Shown here one piece after another: positions 1 through 10,194 of a stretch of 64,000 nucleotides of DNA; positions within the stretch are counted from its first letter, which is position 1; the number at the start of each line of letters is the position of its first letter. Origin of the DNA: Macrothele yani (lineage: Eukaryota; Arthropoda; Arachnida; Araneae; Macrothelidae); contig CM076999.1 of NCBI GenBank assembly GCA_039090855.1, positions 115,877,072-115,941,071 on the forward strand, given 5' to 3'. Made by a program: the position numbers and the translations under genes. The notes beneath the pieces were generated by a model that made no database searches, was not told the origin of the DNA, and worked only from the letters and a program-made list of their open reading frames with translations.

Positions 1-199
1 AAAAAAGGAACTTTTAAAAACTGTGGCACAAAAAAGAGTAAAATTGTTTAAGCTATTTACTCTTGAATAAAAAAAAAACACTTAACTTAATGTCACAATG
101 TTATTGCGCATAGTAAAAGTGTTTTCTTTTCACTGTTTCAAAAAAAAAAATGAGACAGGTCTCTGTTTTTTCCTTCCCGCAAAGAACACCTCTTCGCTC

Positions 200-352
200 A
201 TTATATTGTGAAAACTTTAGTATGTTGTTCCGGAGGCAAAGGCGCCGACCTTGTGGGTTCGAGACACTTTTTGAACCCCCAATGATTTTGTTGTGGGTTC
301 TTCGAACCCCTAATATTTCTCGCATATTTCGTGGGGAAAATACACGTACGAG
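200..352. repeat. Sequence flanking the Tc1 relic, with a short satellite-like stretch
   Basis: Positions about 207-235 read like the start of the 143-bp unit found at 2400-3110 (ACTTTAGTATGTTGTTCCGG). The rest (GTGGGTTCGA and TTCGAACCCC stretches) is unrecognised. This may be a solitary satellite fragment next to the Tc1 insertion. Positions 1-199 hold only A/T-rich sequence. Confidence 0.35.
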
Positions 353-1640
353 TACACTGAAGAGCAATTGAATTAGAAAAACCTGTCTAGTAACGTGTAG
401 CACCAACTTTCGCCCTGATGACGACGGCGATTCGTCTCGGCATGGATTCGACAAGACACCGGAAGCGTTGGGAAGCCACGCGGATCCATGACCCCTGAAC
501 AAGCTCCCACAGTTCACGAAGATTTGATGGAGGGGGTCAGAGCCTCGAACATCTCTCTCGATGGCATCCCAGATGTACTCGATGGGATTGAGATCAGGTG
601 ACCTAGCTGGCCAAGGAAGCGAGGTCACGTCGGTGGAGTGTTCATCCAACCATTCGGATACAATTCGGGAGCTGCATTATCTTGTTGCAGGATGAGGTCC
701 CCAGTGGGACGTTGAAGACGCACAAACGGGAGCAAATGGTTGTCCAGGATATCCCGGTAACGTTGACCTGTGAGGGACGACACGTACCAGGGGTCCCATT
801 TCAGTCCACGTAAACAGTCCCCAGACGAGAATGCCACCCCCACCAGCTTAAATAGTACCCTGCTGGCAAGAACGATTCATCGCTTCATGTGGTTTGCGCC
901 GTACTCGTATCCTGCCATCCGCATGTACCAACGTGAATCTCGACTCGTCATTCCAGGCAACATTTTCCCACATGTCTAGTGTCCAGTGGCGATGTTCCCG
1001 CGCCCATGCTAATCTTTGAACCCTGTGATGTGTGGTCAGCAGCGGTACCCTCGTGGGACGATGGCTTCTGTACCTCATAGCGAGGAGATGGTTCTGGATG
1101 GTGTGGCTGCTTACACGTTTTTGTGTGTGTTTGTGATTGTGATTGGAATTTTAACGACCACCGTGAGCAACTCAATGGGCTATAAGCAGTCGCCCGTCCC
1201 TAATTTAGGGTCACTGGTTCCAGGGAAGGGAGAGAACTAGTGCCGTAAGACAAACACAACATCCATGCCTCACCGGGATTCGAACCCGGACCTCGTTCGG
1301 ACGAATGATCAGAGGCCATCGCTTAGACCACTGCGCCACCGGGGCGGCCACGTTTTTGTGCACCAGTGTTAAATTGCCGAGTGATTTCTTGCACTGTGGC
1401 TCGTCTATCCGCTGTTACAATGCGAGCTAGCCGACGATGACCCCGCTCATCCACACACTGTTGTCCACGGCAGTTGGCCCTTGCAGGGATGGTTTTACCG
1501 GATTCGATGTACTCACGGTGCACCCGTGACACAGTGGCTCGTGAAAATTCCAGTGCCTGCTCGAGTTCCGAGATGAAGTGACCCATTCGTCAGGCCCGAC
1601 AATTTGCCCACGATCAAATGCAGGGCCGGCTGGACCATAG
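353..1640 (-). mobile_element. Tc1-family DNA transposon relic (transposase pseudogene)
   Basis: Read on the - strand, the pieces give a Tc1 transposase in order. First comes an N-terminal helix-turn-helix part (FDRGQIVG near 1610; ATVSRVHREYIESGKTI near 1500), then the catalytic region with NDESRF (near 950), QQDNAAP (near 675) and WPARSPDLNPIEYIWD (near 590). These are the usual positions of the DDE/D triad. Frameshifts separate the pieces and a SINE (1126-1348) splits the N-terminal third. The left end at about 353 reads ACACTGAAGAG, which looks like a Tc1 terminal repeat. No matching right end was found before the GC-rich stretch at 1600-1690, so the 5' end seems lost. It is non-functional. 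Confidence 0.85.
1126..1348 (-). mobile_element. tRNA-derived SINE (family A), inserted in the Tc1 relic
   Basis: On the - strand it starts with a tRNA-like head: A box TGGCGCAGTGG, B box GGTTCGAATCC. It continues through a conserved body (GTCTTACGGCAC, CCCTAAATTAGGGACGGGCG) and ends in GTGGTCGTTAAA. The 12-bp sequence CACGTTTTTGTG flanks it at 1114-1125 and 1349-1360. This is a target-site duplication, showing insertion into an existing Tc1 copy. The tail is TG-rich rather than pure poly-A. Confidence 0.92.
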
Positions 1641-1740
1641 GGGCACCTGGCGCGGTCGCCCGGGCCTCGCACCTTTAAAGAGCCCCGCAGTATAAGAAAA
1701 AAAAAACAAGGCCGTGATTGGCTAATGCGCAATATGCACT

Positions 1741-2395
1741 TCCGCTCTACGAAGCATAATTTTGTTTAAATTTTTTTAGAAAATACTAAACTGCATTTCT
1801 GTAATTTTTTTCAAATTTTTAGTTGTGTGCATGTATATTTTAGTCTCATTTTTTCCTGACTGTACATGCTGCACAAGTGCTTCTAAAACCTCTCGATTTC
1901 TCCATAGAAAGTATACAGAAGTAGCCCAAGTTGGGCATATTGGACATTCACAGTTGATACGAAGTGGAGCCCACGGAAAACGTAGGGTGGGCAGCTGATG
2001 CCATGTCCTCTCCGTTCTAACCTCCTACTTTAACTCAAATAATTTGAAAGAAAAAAAAATTGTTGGCATTTTAAAAAATTGTTAAAAAACAAAATAAATT
2101 TTAAATGTTTTTGTTACTTTTATAAAAGCAATTGAGTTGGAAATTCACAGTATCTGTGTATTGTATATAATAATGTCGCGCCTACAAAAGCAAAATAAAT
2201 GAAATAAATAATTATCTAGAAAAAAATCTTTCTGTAATTAACTATAATTTGCTTCATTTTAGCACTTCAGCCGTCTTATTGTGCCAGATAATCTGACTGA
2301 ATGAAATTTAAATCAGATTTAAATACTTTGAAAAATCCATGGGTAATTCGATTAAAAATTTCCAGAACCCAACAAAAAATTTTCAAGTCGGTGCC
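1741..2395. other. AT-rich stretch, no recognisable gene
   Basis: No open frame or family signature was found on either strand. There are many homopolymer A/T runs. Only the start of the satellite at about 2400 gives structure. Confidence 0.5.
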
Positions 2396-2399
2396 TATG

Positions 2400-3125
2400 C
2401 CCGGAGGTATACTAAACAATTCTATTTAATATCATCGAAATGCAGTCAAAGATCAGGGCACAGGAGCGAGATTTATTCCACAGCCATTTTCCTCATAACT
2501 TGACTAATAATGCTTAGATTGCGACAAAACTTTATCGTCTTGTTCCGGAGGTATACTGAACCAATTCTGTTTAATATCATCGAAATGGAATCAAAGATCA
2601 GGGCACAGGAGCGAGATGTATTCCACAACCATTATGCTCATAACTTGACTAAAAATGCATGTATTACGATAAAATTTTAGTATGTTGTTCCGGAGGTTTA
2701 CTGAACCAGTTCTGTTTAATATCATCGAAATGGGGTCAAAGGTCAGGGCACAGGAGGGAGATTTGTTCTATAGCCATTATCTTCATAACCATTAAAAATG
2801 CTTCTATTGCGACAAAACTTTAGTATGTTGTTGCGGGGGTACACTGAACCTGTTCTGTTCAATATCATCGAAATGGAGTCAAGGTCAGGACACAGGAGCG
2901 AGATTTATTCCACAGCCATTTTCCTCATAACTTGACTAATAATGCTTAGATTGCGACAAAACTGTTATCATGTTGTTCCGGAGGTATATCAAACCAATTC
3001 TGTTTAATATCATCGAGATGGGGTCAAAGGTCAGGGCACAGCAGCGAGATTTATTTCACAGCCATTATCTTCATAATTTGAGTAATAACTTGAGTAATGA
3101 TTTCTGGTACGTTGGAAAGCGTATC
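2400..3125. repeat. Tandem satellite, about 143-bp unit, five copies
   Basis: Each unit begins near GTTCCGGAGGTATACTGAAC, continues TTTAATATCATCGAAATGG, AGGGCACAGGAGCGAGAT and CATAACTTGACTAATAATGC, and ends with GCGACAAAACTTTA. Starts are near 2400, 2544, 2686, 2829 and 2974. Copies differ by scattered substitutions and small indels. The array is followed by diverged sequence and a TTA microsatellite (3234-3253). Confidence 0.85.
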
Positions 3126-3253
3126 ATAATTGATGCATTGCATGATTTTACTAACTTGTTATTAAGATTATGTGGTACACGTGGAAGATTTTTGTGTTGC
3201 CCGTAAGGAGAGAGGACTGAGCTCAGGGCATTTTTATTATTATTATTATTATT

Positions 3254-3456
3254 GGAGGTTTAACGACCACCGTGATCACCTCAATGGGCTATAAGCAGTC
3301 GCCCGTCCCTAATTTACGGCCACTGGTTCCAGGGAAGGGAGAGAGCCAGTACCGTAAGACAAACGCAACATCCAAGCCTCACCGGATTCGAACCCGGACC
3401 CCTTTCGGACGAATGATCAGAAGCCATCGCTCAGACCACTGCGCCACCGGGGCGGC
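3254..3456 (-). mobile_element. tRNA-derived SINE (family A)
   Basis: Nearly full-length copy. The head (complement of GCCGCCCCGGTGGCGC) is at about 3456, the B-box region near 3390, and the tail at 3254 is joined to a (TTA)n run. CTCAGGG occurs at both borders (about 3221 and 3457) and is a likely short target duplication. Confidence 0.88.
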
Positions 3457-3680
3457 CTCAGGGGATTACTTTCATTGGAGCCGATATCAGTACTAGCGAG
3501 TTGTTTAATACAACTGTTCATCACTACTGTTTTCTCTTCGAGCACTGCAATCTTAACCCTACGGAGTAGCCATCCCCTACAAATCCATTTTGACTGCCTT
3601 CAAGACAGGGGGGGGGAAAGGGGGTGGAGGTTTATTTTTATTTCATTGTTCCCAGGTAAGACACACAACTTGAATTAATA

Positions 3681-4690
3681 CACTGGTGTGCAAAAAATAA
3701 GTACGAAGAGGAGAAATTAGCGTAACAGCGGAACGAGCAGGCAGAACGGACCGAAAGACCCCTCAGGAGATAGACTAAGTTCCGGTACGGTAGGGCATGC
3801 GCACATATGCAGCATGACATAGGGGGGAGTGTCGGAAGGGTATAAAGCACACGGGCAGTGTACGCTCAGCAATTCGGTGAAAGCTATTGCTGCACGGTGT
3901 ATATCGGTTTGAACGACGTCGAGTTGCTGCCACCGTGTGATATGGCCAACAGGCAATCCAGTAGACGACATCTGGATGACTTTACTCGAGGTCGTGTCAT
4001 TGGGAAGTTGGAAGAAGGTCGAAGTGTGACTAGTGTGGCCGAGGAGTTCGGGATCGCTCACAGCATCGTTTCATGAGCTTGGAGAACATTTCAAACGACA
4101 GAAACAGCTATCCGAGAGTATAGCAGTGGTCGTCCACGAGCAACCACGGCAGCGGACGACCGGTATGTTGTCCTACAGGCGAGAAGAGACAGACGGCAGA
4201 CAGCGGGAGAAATCGCAAGGCTCATGCAACAGACAACTGGACGTCCGTTATAGCGTTTTACCGTGGCCAGGAGCCTGCGCAAAGGTGGTCAATTTGCACG
4301 ACGAACAGTACGGTGTGTGCCATTAACGCCTGCTCATCGGAGACGGCGGTTTCTGTGGTGCCAGGAGCACAAGAACTGGACACATCAGCAATGGGATCCA
4401 GTCCTCTTTACGGATGAGAGCCGATTTAGTCTGACGAGCGATTCTGGACGTATACACATCTGGAAAAAGCAGGGAACACGCAATCACACCTTCAACATCA
4501 TCGAAAGGGACCGGTTTGGAGGTGGCGGAGTTCTCCTTTGGGGTGGTATCATGCTTGGTAGCAGTACTGACCTCCACATCTTCCAAGGAGGTTCAGTCAC
4601 TGGTGTCCGCTGTTGTACCGAGGTTCTCCTGCCTCACGTGCGTCTGTTTGGAGATGCTGTGGGTCCCGAGTTCCTCTTCGCAATTCCGTA
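3681..4690 (+). pseudogene. Tc1-family transposase pseudogene, 3'-truncated element
   Basis: The left terminal repeat starts ACACTGGTGTGCAAAA after a TA at 3679-3680. A transposase frame opens at ATG 3942 (MANRQSSRRHLDDFTRG) and stays in one frame to about 4690, broken by two in-frame stops near 4074 and 4255. Visible parts are helix-turn-helix 1 (GKLEEGRSVTSVAEEFGIAH), the GRPR hinge (SSGRPRATTAAD), and the first catalytic aspartate in LFTDESRFSL followed by GGVLLWGG. The second and third catalytic motifs and the right terminal repeat are missing after about 4690. The element has therefore lost its 3' third as well as carrying nonsense codons. Confidence 0.87.
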
Positions 4691-4812
4691 CATTCACTTG
4701 TGAAATACGCCACTGGGGCGTCGTCGATTGGGTTAGGTCTACACAAGCCACGAGTCTTAACCACTGATCCAGAATGTTTTAGGAATTGCCCTCACGTTCA
4801 AGATAAAACCAA

Positions 4813-5353
4813 GGAGGTTAGAATAATACTTCTTGAGATGCCCTGGTCTCTTAACCGTGAAGCCGCAATGTGTGGGAATTTGCAATTGTTTACATGATAC
4901 CGATGTAATTTCATTTTGGAATTGAAGAAATAGAAATATCCTGTGCCACAATAACTGTTGTTTTTGGTTGCAGAAGCCACCTTAATATCAAACCGAAATG
5001 AATTATACTTCTTAAACGAGTGAAGCTCACAATTTTAACGTTATGCTTCGTTTAGAATTCGCACCAATGTTCGTGAATTTCAATTTTAAATAAAAATGGG
5101 AAGGAACTTCAAATTAATTAAGAATTTTATAAATTCAGCATCTTCTCACACAGTGGCAACAAGTTACGATGTGAAATTGGAACATTTGCGACGAAAGAAG
5201 GCGATTCGGCCAACACAAAATGCGTTGCAGTAGCCTTGAAAACCATGGGCTTTCCCACACTTTGACGGCCGTCGCTCGCCGTTATAGGCTTCAGGCAAAG
5301 TGGTACTGCTTCATTAACAAAGGCATCTCGAGATATCTTATTCTAACCTCCTA
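4813..5353. mobile_element. Non-autonomous DNA element (MITE type 1), copy 1
   Basis: Bounded by inverted ends: AGGAGGTTAGAATAATACTT on the left and the reverse complement of AGGAGGTTAGAATAAGATAT on the right. There is no coding capacity. A diverged copy of the whole body lies at about 7962-8440, which supports a mobile unit. No clear target duplication was found. Terminal motif GAGATGCC is shared by both ends. Confidence 0.7.
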
Positions 5354-5802
5354 GGGTAAAACTAATCTCCCAATGACAAATTTCGTTTCTCCTTTTCTTT
5401 TCATTGATGCGAGGGATTCTGCCATTTTATTTTCCGTTTGAGCTTATTATTTTTTTAATATATTTGTAATAATGTGATTTTTTCTGTAGGAAGACTTATC
5501 ACAAATTAAGTTTTTTTCAATGTGATATTTCGAAGCAACAGAGTGCTTTGGAACTTGAAATCTTTTCTTTTAAACTGACAATGACTTTAAATTATGTTCA
5601 GAAATAGTGAAATGTACTGTTTTATAGTTCAACACATCGTCTGGAATTAATGAGAATTCCTTCTTCGCTTCGAAAATAATGTGTGATGCATATTTCATTA
5701 AACTTCTAAGTATGGAATTTATTCTCGATAGTTCTAATAACTTTTGTCTTAAGCACCCCACAGACTGATGCATAGACATCATACAATCATCTGTACAATA
5801 AT
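5354..5802. other. Spacer between two MITEs; no supported gene
   Basis: A 101-codon frame on the - strand (5570-5875) runs into the neighbouring foldback element and resembles no family I know. I see no other structure. Confidence 0.45.
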
Positions 5803-6240
5803 TTAAGGTGGTTAAACCTAAAATCTCTGCCTTATGTCTCCAATGGTAAGAGTTCTTCACATATTTTCTTCGCAATTAATGTATTCCCAAGGAAGAACAT
5901 TTAAACATCAATAAAACTTTAAATTATAGCATGGGATACTTAACATTTGCTAAAATATAACCATAATTAAGCAATCCAACATTTGTTTACTGACGTCATT
6001 AATGTACAGGTCGCGCCATCTGTTAACAGGTCTGAATATTACTCAAAGAAAAATGATTGATTTTTAATATAATTATGGTTATGTTTTAGTAAGTATTAAG
6101 CATCCCATGCTATAACTTAAAGTTAGTTTTATTGATGTGCAAATTTTCATCCTTGGGAATACATTAATTGCGAAGCAAATATGTAAAGAAATTTTAACAT
6201 TAGAAACATAAGGCAGAGATTTTAAGTGGAGCCACCTTAA
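5803..6240. mobile_element. Foldback MITE with TTAA ends (type 2), copy 1
   Basis: Two arms of roughly 180 bp are inverted copies of each other (AAATCTCTGCCTTATGT against ACATAAGGCAGAGATTTT) around a core of about 80 bp containing AATGTACAGGTCGC. Both outer ends are TTAA (5803-5806 and 6237-6240), followed by GGTGG / CCACC. TTAA flanks suggest piggyBac-type mobilisation, which is inference. No coding sequence. Confidence 0.78.
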
Positions 6241-6502
6241 ATACCCGACTTCTTACGGTAACACAATATACAAATAATTGCTGGTGCACAAAACGGGGGA
6301 AAGAAGAAGAAATATCCTGTGCCACAGTAACCAAAATGCATGCGATGCGCTATCCACAATATTCGATCTCGCTACAGAACTCCAAAATTAGTTGCGTTCA
6401 CAGATGACTGAAATTTAATAGTTAATCAAATTTCAAGTATTCCCGCGAATCTTTCCTATTACGGGAATGTTTTCGTTATATAGATACAAGAGAAGTGAGA
6501 AT

Positions 6503-6655
6503 GGAATTTTACCGTTAATATATGAAATGAATTGCCGGAAGGTTTCTGAAAATTCAGAATTTTTCGTTAACACATCTTAAAAACGGAAGTTTACCGTCAA
6601 TATAAGAAAGGAATTGCGGAAAGGTTTCTGAAAATTCAGAATTTTTCTGGCGTAC
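6503..6655. repeat. Short tandem duplication
   Basis: The segment GGAAGGTTTCTGAAAATTCA with its flanks occurs twice about 90 bp apart (near 6537 and 6617), with TTTACCGT before each. Function unknown. The surrounding 6241-6760 holds nothing else recognisable apart from AAATATCCTGTGCCACA, which also occurs at about 4935. Confidence 0.6.
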
Positions 6656-6771
6656 GAAAACTCTGTTAAATTCAGGTTTCTTTCCGTGTTCTTACGGAAA
6701 AGGTTGTATCAGAAATATGCTTCGTTAATTCACGAAAGAAATCACAGAAAGTGGCTGGTGAATTTTTAAGG

Positions 6772-6989
6772 GCAGCCCCGGTGGCGCAGTGGTCTAAGCC
6801 ATGGCCTCTGATCATTCGTCCGAAAGGGGTCCGGGTTCGAATCCCGGTGAGGCATGGATGTTGTGTTTGTATTACGGCACTGGCTCTCTCCCTTATCTGG
6901 AACCAATGACCCTAAATTAGGGACGGGCGACTGCTTATAGCCCATTGAGTTGCTCACGGTGGTCGTTAAACCTCTAACCAAAAAAAATG
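6772..6989 (+). mobile_element. tRNA-derived SINE (family A)
   Basis: Full-length. Head GCAGCCCCGGTGGCGCAGTG, B box GGTTCGAATCC, tail GTGGTCGTTAAACCTC with an A run. The 9-bp duplication TTTTTAAGG is at 6763-6771 and 6990-6998. Confidence 0.92.
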
Positions 6990-7017
6990 TTTTTAAGGTG
7001 TATATATATTTTTTGTA

Positions 7018-7360
7018 TTGGGGATTTAACGACCACCGTGAGCAACTCAATAGGATACAAGCAGTCACTCGTTCCTAATTTTTTGATTGGAGGTTTAACG
7101 ACCACCGTGAGCAACTCAATGGGCTATAAGCAGTCGCCCGTCCCTAATTTAGGGTCACTGGTTCCAGGGAAGGGAGAGAGCCAGTGCCGTAAGACAAACA
7201 CAACATCCATGCCTCACCGGGATTCGAACCCGGACCCCTTTCGGACGAATGATCAGAGGCCAACGCCTTAGACCACTGCGCCACCGGGGCGGCCGTTCCT
7301 AATTTAGGGCCACTGACTACAGGGAAACGAAAGAGCCAGAGCTGTAAGGGGTCAAACGAT
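7018..7360 (-). mobile_element. Older SINE (family A) split by a younger copy
   Basis: The tail half (7018-7081) and the next part (7295-7360) are diverged family A sequence in the same orientation. They are separated by a complete SINE at 7082-7294. The head of the older copy beyond about 7360 is not recognisable. Confidence 0.82.
7082..7294 (-). mobile_element. tRNA-derived SINE (family A) nested inside another SINE
   Basis: Complete copy close to the family consensus. Duplicated target GTTCCTAATTT at 7071-7081 and 7295-7305, which is itself body sequence of the host SINE. Head at about 7294, tail at 7085. Confidence 0.92.
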
Positions 7361-7488
7361 AAGTCAAGAATTCTATAAGTAAGTCTTACGGCGTTTAAGC
7401 AGCAATATTCGTCGCCGTCGTCCCCAGTTATAGGAATCCGGAAATTGCTTCTTGCTCCATAGTAACGCAAGACCACATACCGCGTTGT

Positions 7489-7717
7489 TTTTTTTTTGTT
7501 GTTTTTTGATTGGAGGTTTAACGACCACCGTGAGCAACTCAATGGGCTATAAGCAGTCGCCCGTCCCTAATTTAGGGTCACTGGTTCCAGGGAAGGGAGA
7601 GAGCCAGTGCCGTAAGACAAACACAACATCCATGCCTCACCGGGATTCGAACCCGGACCCCGTTCGGACGAATGATCAGAGGCCATCGCTTAGACCACTG
7701 CGCCACCGGGGCGGCAT
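7489..7717 (-). mobile_element. tRNA-derived SINE (family A)
   Basis: Full-length, near consensus, with a T-run tail at 7488-7507. The 12-bp duplication ATACCGCGTTGT is at 7477-7488 and 7718-7729. Confidence 0.92.
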
Positions 7718-7740
7718 ATACCGCGTTGTGAGCAAAGACG

Positions 7741-7960
7741 TTTTTTTTTTTTTTATTGTAGGTTTAACGACCTCCGTGAGCAACTCAATGGGCTTTAAGC
7801 AGTCGCCCGTCCCTAATTTAAGGCCACTGATTCCAGGGCATGGTGAGAGCCAGCGCCGTACGACAAACACAACATCCATGCCTCAATAGGATTTGAACCC
7901 GGACCCCTTTCCGAGGAATGATCAGAAACCATCGCTTGGACACTGTACCACCGCGGAAGC
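7741..7960 (-). mobile_element. tRNA-derived SINE (family A), older copy
   Basis: T-run tail at 7741, then a diverged body (ACCTCCGTGAGCAACTC) and a degraded head ending about 7958 (CCACCGCGGAAGC). The B-box region has mutated (AGGATTTGAACCC). No clear target duplication. Confidence 0.85.
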
Positions 7961-7961
7961 G

Positions 7962-8440
7962 CAAAGAGTTTAGAACAACACTTTTGGAGATACTCTGGTC
8001 TTTTAACCGTGAGTCTACAAAGTGTGGAAATTCTTCTTTGTTTATATGATACCCACGCAGTTTTAACTGTGTGTATTTGGGAATTGCGTCCGTTTTGAAA
8101 TGAATTATACTTCACACACGAGTGGAGTTTTTAATTTTAACGTTATGTTTTGTTTTGAATTGGCACTATCGTTTGTGTAATTAAATTTCAGATAAAAATG
8201 GAAAGGAACCTCAAAATAATTAAAAAATTTATAAATCCAGCATTTTCTCACAGATCGGTAGCGAGTTACGATGCAAAATTAGATACATTTGCGACGAAAG
8301 AATGCGATTCGCCCAACATATAATGCATTGTAATAGCTTTGAAAACCACCAGCTTTCCCACAGTTTAATGGCCGTCGCTCGTGGTTATAGGCTTCTCGCA
8401 AAGTGGTACTGTATCTTATTCGAATCTTCTTTGTTGTGAA
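7962..8440. mobile_element. MITE type 1, copy 2
   Basis: Colinear with 4813-5353 through most of its length (AACCGTGAGTC, TTAACGTTATG, AAATGGAAAGGAACCTC, GGCCGTCGCTCG, AAAGTGGTACTG). The terminal inverted repeats are more diverged than in copy 1. Confidence 0.7.
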
Positions 8441-8449
8441 TCCAACAGT

Positions 8450-8541
8450 TCTTGGCTCAACATCAAATCACTGTGTTTCCACACACGCCGTATTACTCTG
8501 ATTTATCGCCCGTGACTTCTTCCTGTTCCCCAGGATGAAAT
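8450..8541 (+). pseudogene. Short mariner transposase fragment
   Basis: About 90 bases read QQFLAQHQITVFPHTP, then, after one lost codon and a frameshift, SDLSPCDFFLFP-RMK. This is the region around the third catalytic aspartate of mariner transposases. Only this fragment remains, between the two MITE types. Confidence 0.6.
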
Positions 8542-8546
8542 GGGCA

Positions 8547-8961
8547 TTAAGGTGGTTCCACCTAAAATCTCTGCCTTATGTTTCCAATAGTAAAATTTCT
8601 TTACATATTTTCTTCGCAAATACTGTATTTCCAAGGATGAAAATTAGCACATCGATAAAAGTAACTTTAAGTTATAGTATGCGATACTTAATAGTTGCTA
8701 AAACATAACCATGATTATATTAAAAATCAATCATTTTTCTTTGAGTAATGTTCAGACTTGTTAATAGATGGTGCGACCTGTACATTAATGACGTCCGTAG
8801 ACAAACAAATGTTGGATTGCTTAATTATGGTTATGTTTTAGCAAGCATTAAGTATCCCATGTTATAACGTAAAGTTAGTTTTATCAACGTGCAAATTTTC
8901 ATCCTTGGGACTACATTAATTGCGAAGAAAATATGTAAAGAAGTTACCATTACCACCTTAA
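8547..8961. mobile_element. Foldback MITE with TTAA ends (type 2), copy 2
   Basis: Same arms as 5803-6240, again bounded by TTAA (8547-8550 and 8958-8961). The central core is in the opposite orientation to copy 1 relative to the outer sequence (GCGACCTGTACATT here, AATGTACAGGTCGC there). Confidence 0.78.
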
Positions 8962-9040
8962 AAGGAGAGCTTAAGCCAATGCCGCCAGACAAACACAACG
9001 TCAGTTTCGAACCCATCTCGGACGAATGATGACATCCGAT
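8962..9040 (-). mobile_element. Decayed SINE (family A) fragment
   Basis: Contains GCCAGACAAACACAACGTC, TTTCGAACCC and CGGACGAATGATGA, matching the middle of family A with deletions. Head and tail are missing. Confidence 0.65.
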
Positions 9041-9143
9041 AGTCAACTATTTGTTGCACGTTTCGAAACGAAACGAGGGAAATACTCAAACGGTTTAGGG
9101 TTCTACCGGCTGCAACTCAATGAGCATTTTGGAAGAGCTGAAA

Positions 9144-9372
9144 GCCGCCCCGGTGGCGCAGTGGTCTAAGGCGCTGGCCTCTGATCATTCGTCCGTAAGG
9201 GGTCCGGGTTCGAATCCCGGTCAGGCATGGCTGTTCTGTTTGTCTTACGGCACTGGCTCTCTCCCTTCCCTGGAACCAGTGACCCTAAATTAGGGACGGG
9301 CGACTGCTTATAGCCCATTGAGTTGCTCACGGTGGTCGTTAAACCTCCAATAAAAAAAAAAAAAAAAAAAAA
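9144..9372 (+). mobile_element. tRNA-derived SINE (family A)
   Basis: Full-length near-consensus copy ending in a 23-base A run. The 12-bp duplication GAAGAGCTGAAA is at 9132-9143 and 9373-9384. Confidence 0.93.
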
Positions 9373-9540
9373 GAAGAGCTGAAAAAACAGAAGCTGAAAC
9401 GACGTGCCCTGATAGGGTAGACATAAAGAAAAAATATTGCAGAAATAATTACAGTTATAGAAATATACGGTTTTCCGTTAAGAAAGTGAAGTTGTAAGCC
9501 GTCCTACATGCTAACTATACCTATTGAGTGTTGTCATACA

Positions 9541-9765
9541 TTTTTTTTTTTTTTTTTTATTGGAGGTTTAACGACTGCCGTGAGCAACTCAATGGGCTAT
9601 AAGCAGTCGCCCGTCCCTAATTTAGGTTCACTGGTTCCAGATAAGGGAGAGAACCAGTGCCGTAAGACAAACACAACATCCATGCCTCACCGGTATTCGA
9701 ACCCGGACCCCGTTCGGATGAATGATCAGTGGCCATCGCTTAGACCACTGCGCCACCGGGGCGGC
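9541..9765 (-). mobile_element. tRNA-derived SINE (family A) upstream of NTPCR
   Basis: Full-length with a T-run tail (9541-9559). Flanked by TGTCATACA at 9532-9540 and 9766-9774. It ends about 390 bp before the NTPCR start codon, so it may sit within or beside the promoter region. Confidence 0.92.
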
Positions 9766-10160
9766 TGTCATACATTGGAGAGCACCCAGGTTTCAGGAGG
9801 CAGAAAAGGACTGAAAAGAGCAGGAATGCGTGGCACGTTTATTGATGACTTATGTTTAAGTACTCTAAAAAAAGCTCCAAAAAAATTGAAAATAACTCCA
9901 ATACGTGTAAGAAATACCCATGGAAATGTCCGAATTATCAGCCCCGAAAAATTGATGTTTCAAATTAATTTTTTGAATTCCTGTTATATCAATAATGCAC
10001 ATATCGAATCGCCAAATTCGATATTTTGATACATTGTTGTTTCTTTCCAAACAACATGTGCTGTTGTACCGATTGAATGTGTGAGAATATGGGTTGGTTA
10101 TACCAGTGATGTTTTGATTTGAGTAGTAGTTTGAACACGTGTTTATGTGCATTTTGAGGC

Positions 10161-10194
10161 ATGGCGAAACACATTATGTTAACTGGACCTCCAG
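10161..10194 (+). CDS. NTPCR: NTPCR exon 1 (start codon, first half of P-loop)
   Basis: ATG at 10161 in context TTTTGAGGCATGG. It encodes MAKHIMLTGPP plus the first base of Gly12. The donor is G|GTTAAG at 10195, phase 1. The P-loop is completed by exon 2, so this start is fixed by homology: family members begin with a few residues before the LTGPPG strand-loop. The exon is too short to be seen as an open frame by itself. Confidence 0.93.

Noticed and set aside
6987..7889. Open frames containing LTTTVSNSMGYKQSPVPNLG, seen at many places
   Set aside because: They are chance translations of the antisense of the tRNA-derived SINE, recurring wherever the SINE lies on the - strand.
9144..9230. tRNA gene candidate (A and B boxes present)
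   Set aside because: The head is followed by the SINE body and A-run with target duplications, and the same sequence is dispersed in about 15 copies. It is a SINE promoter, not a functional tRNA gene.
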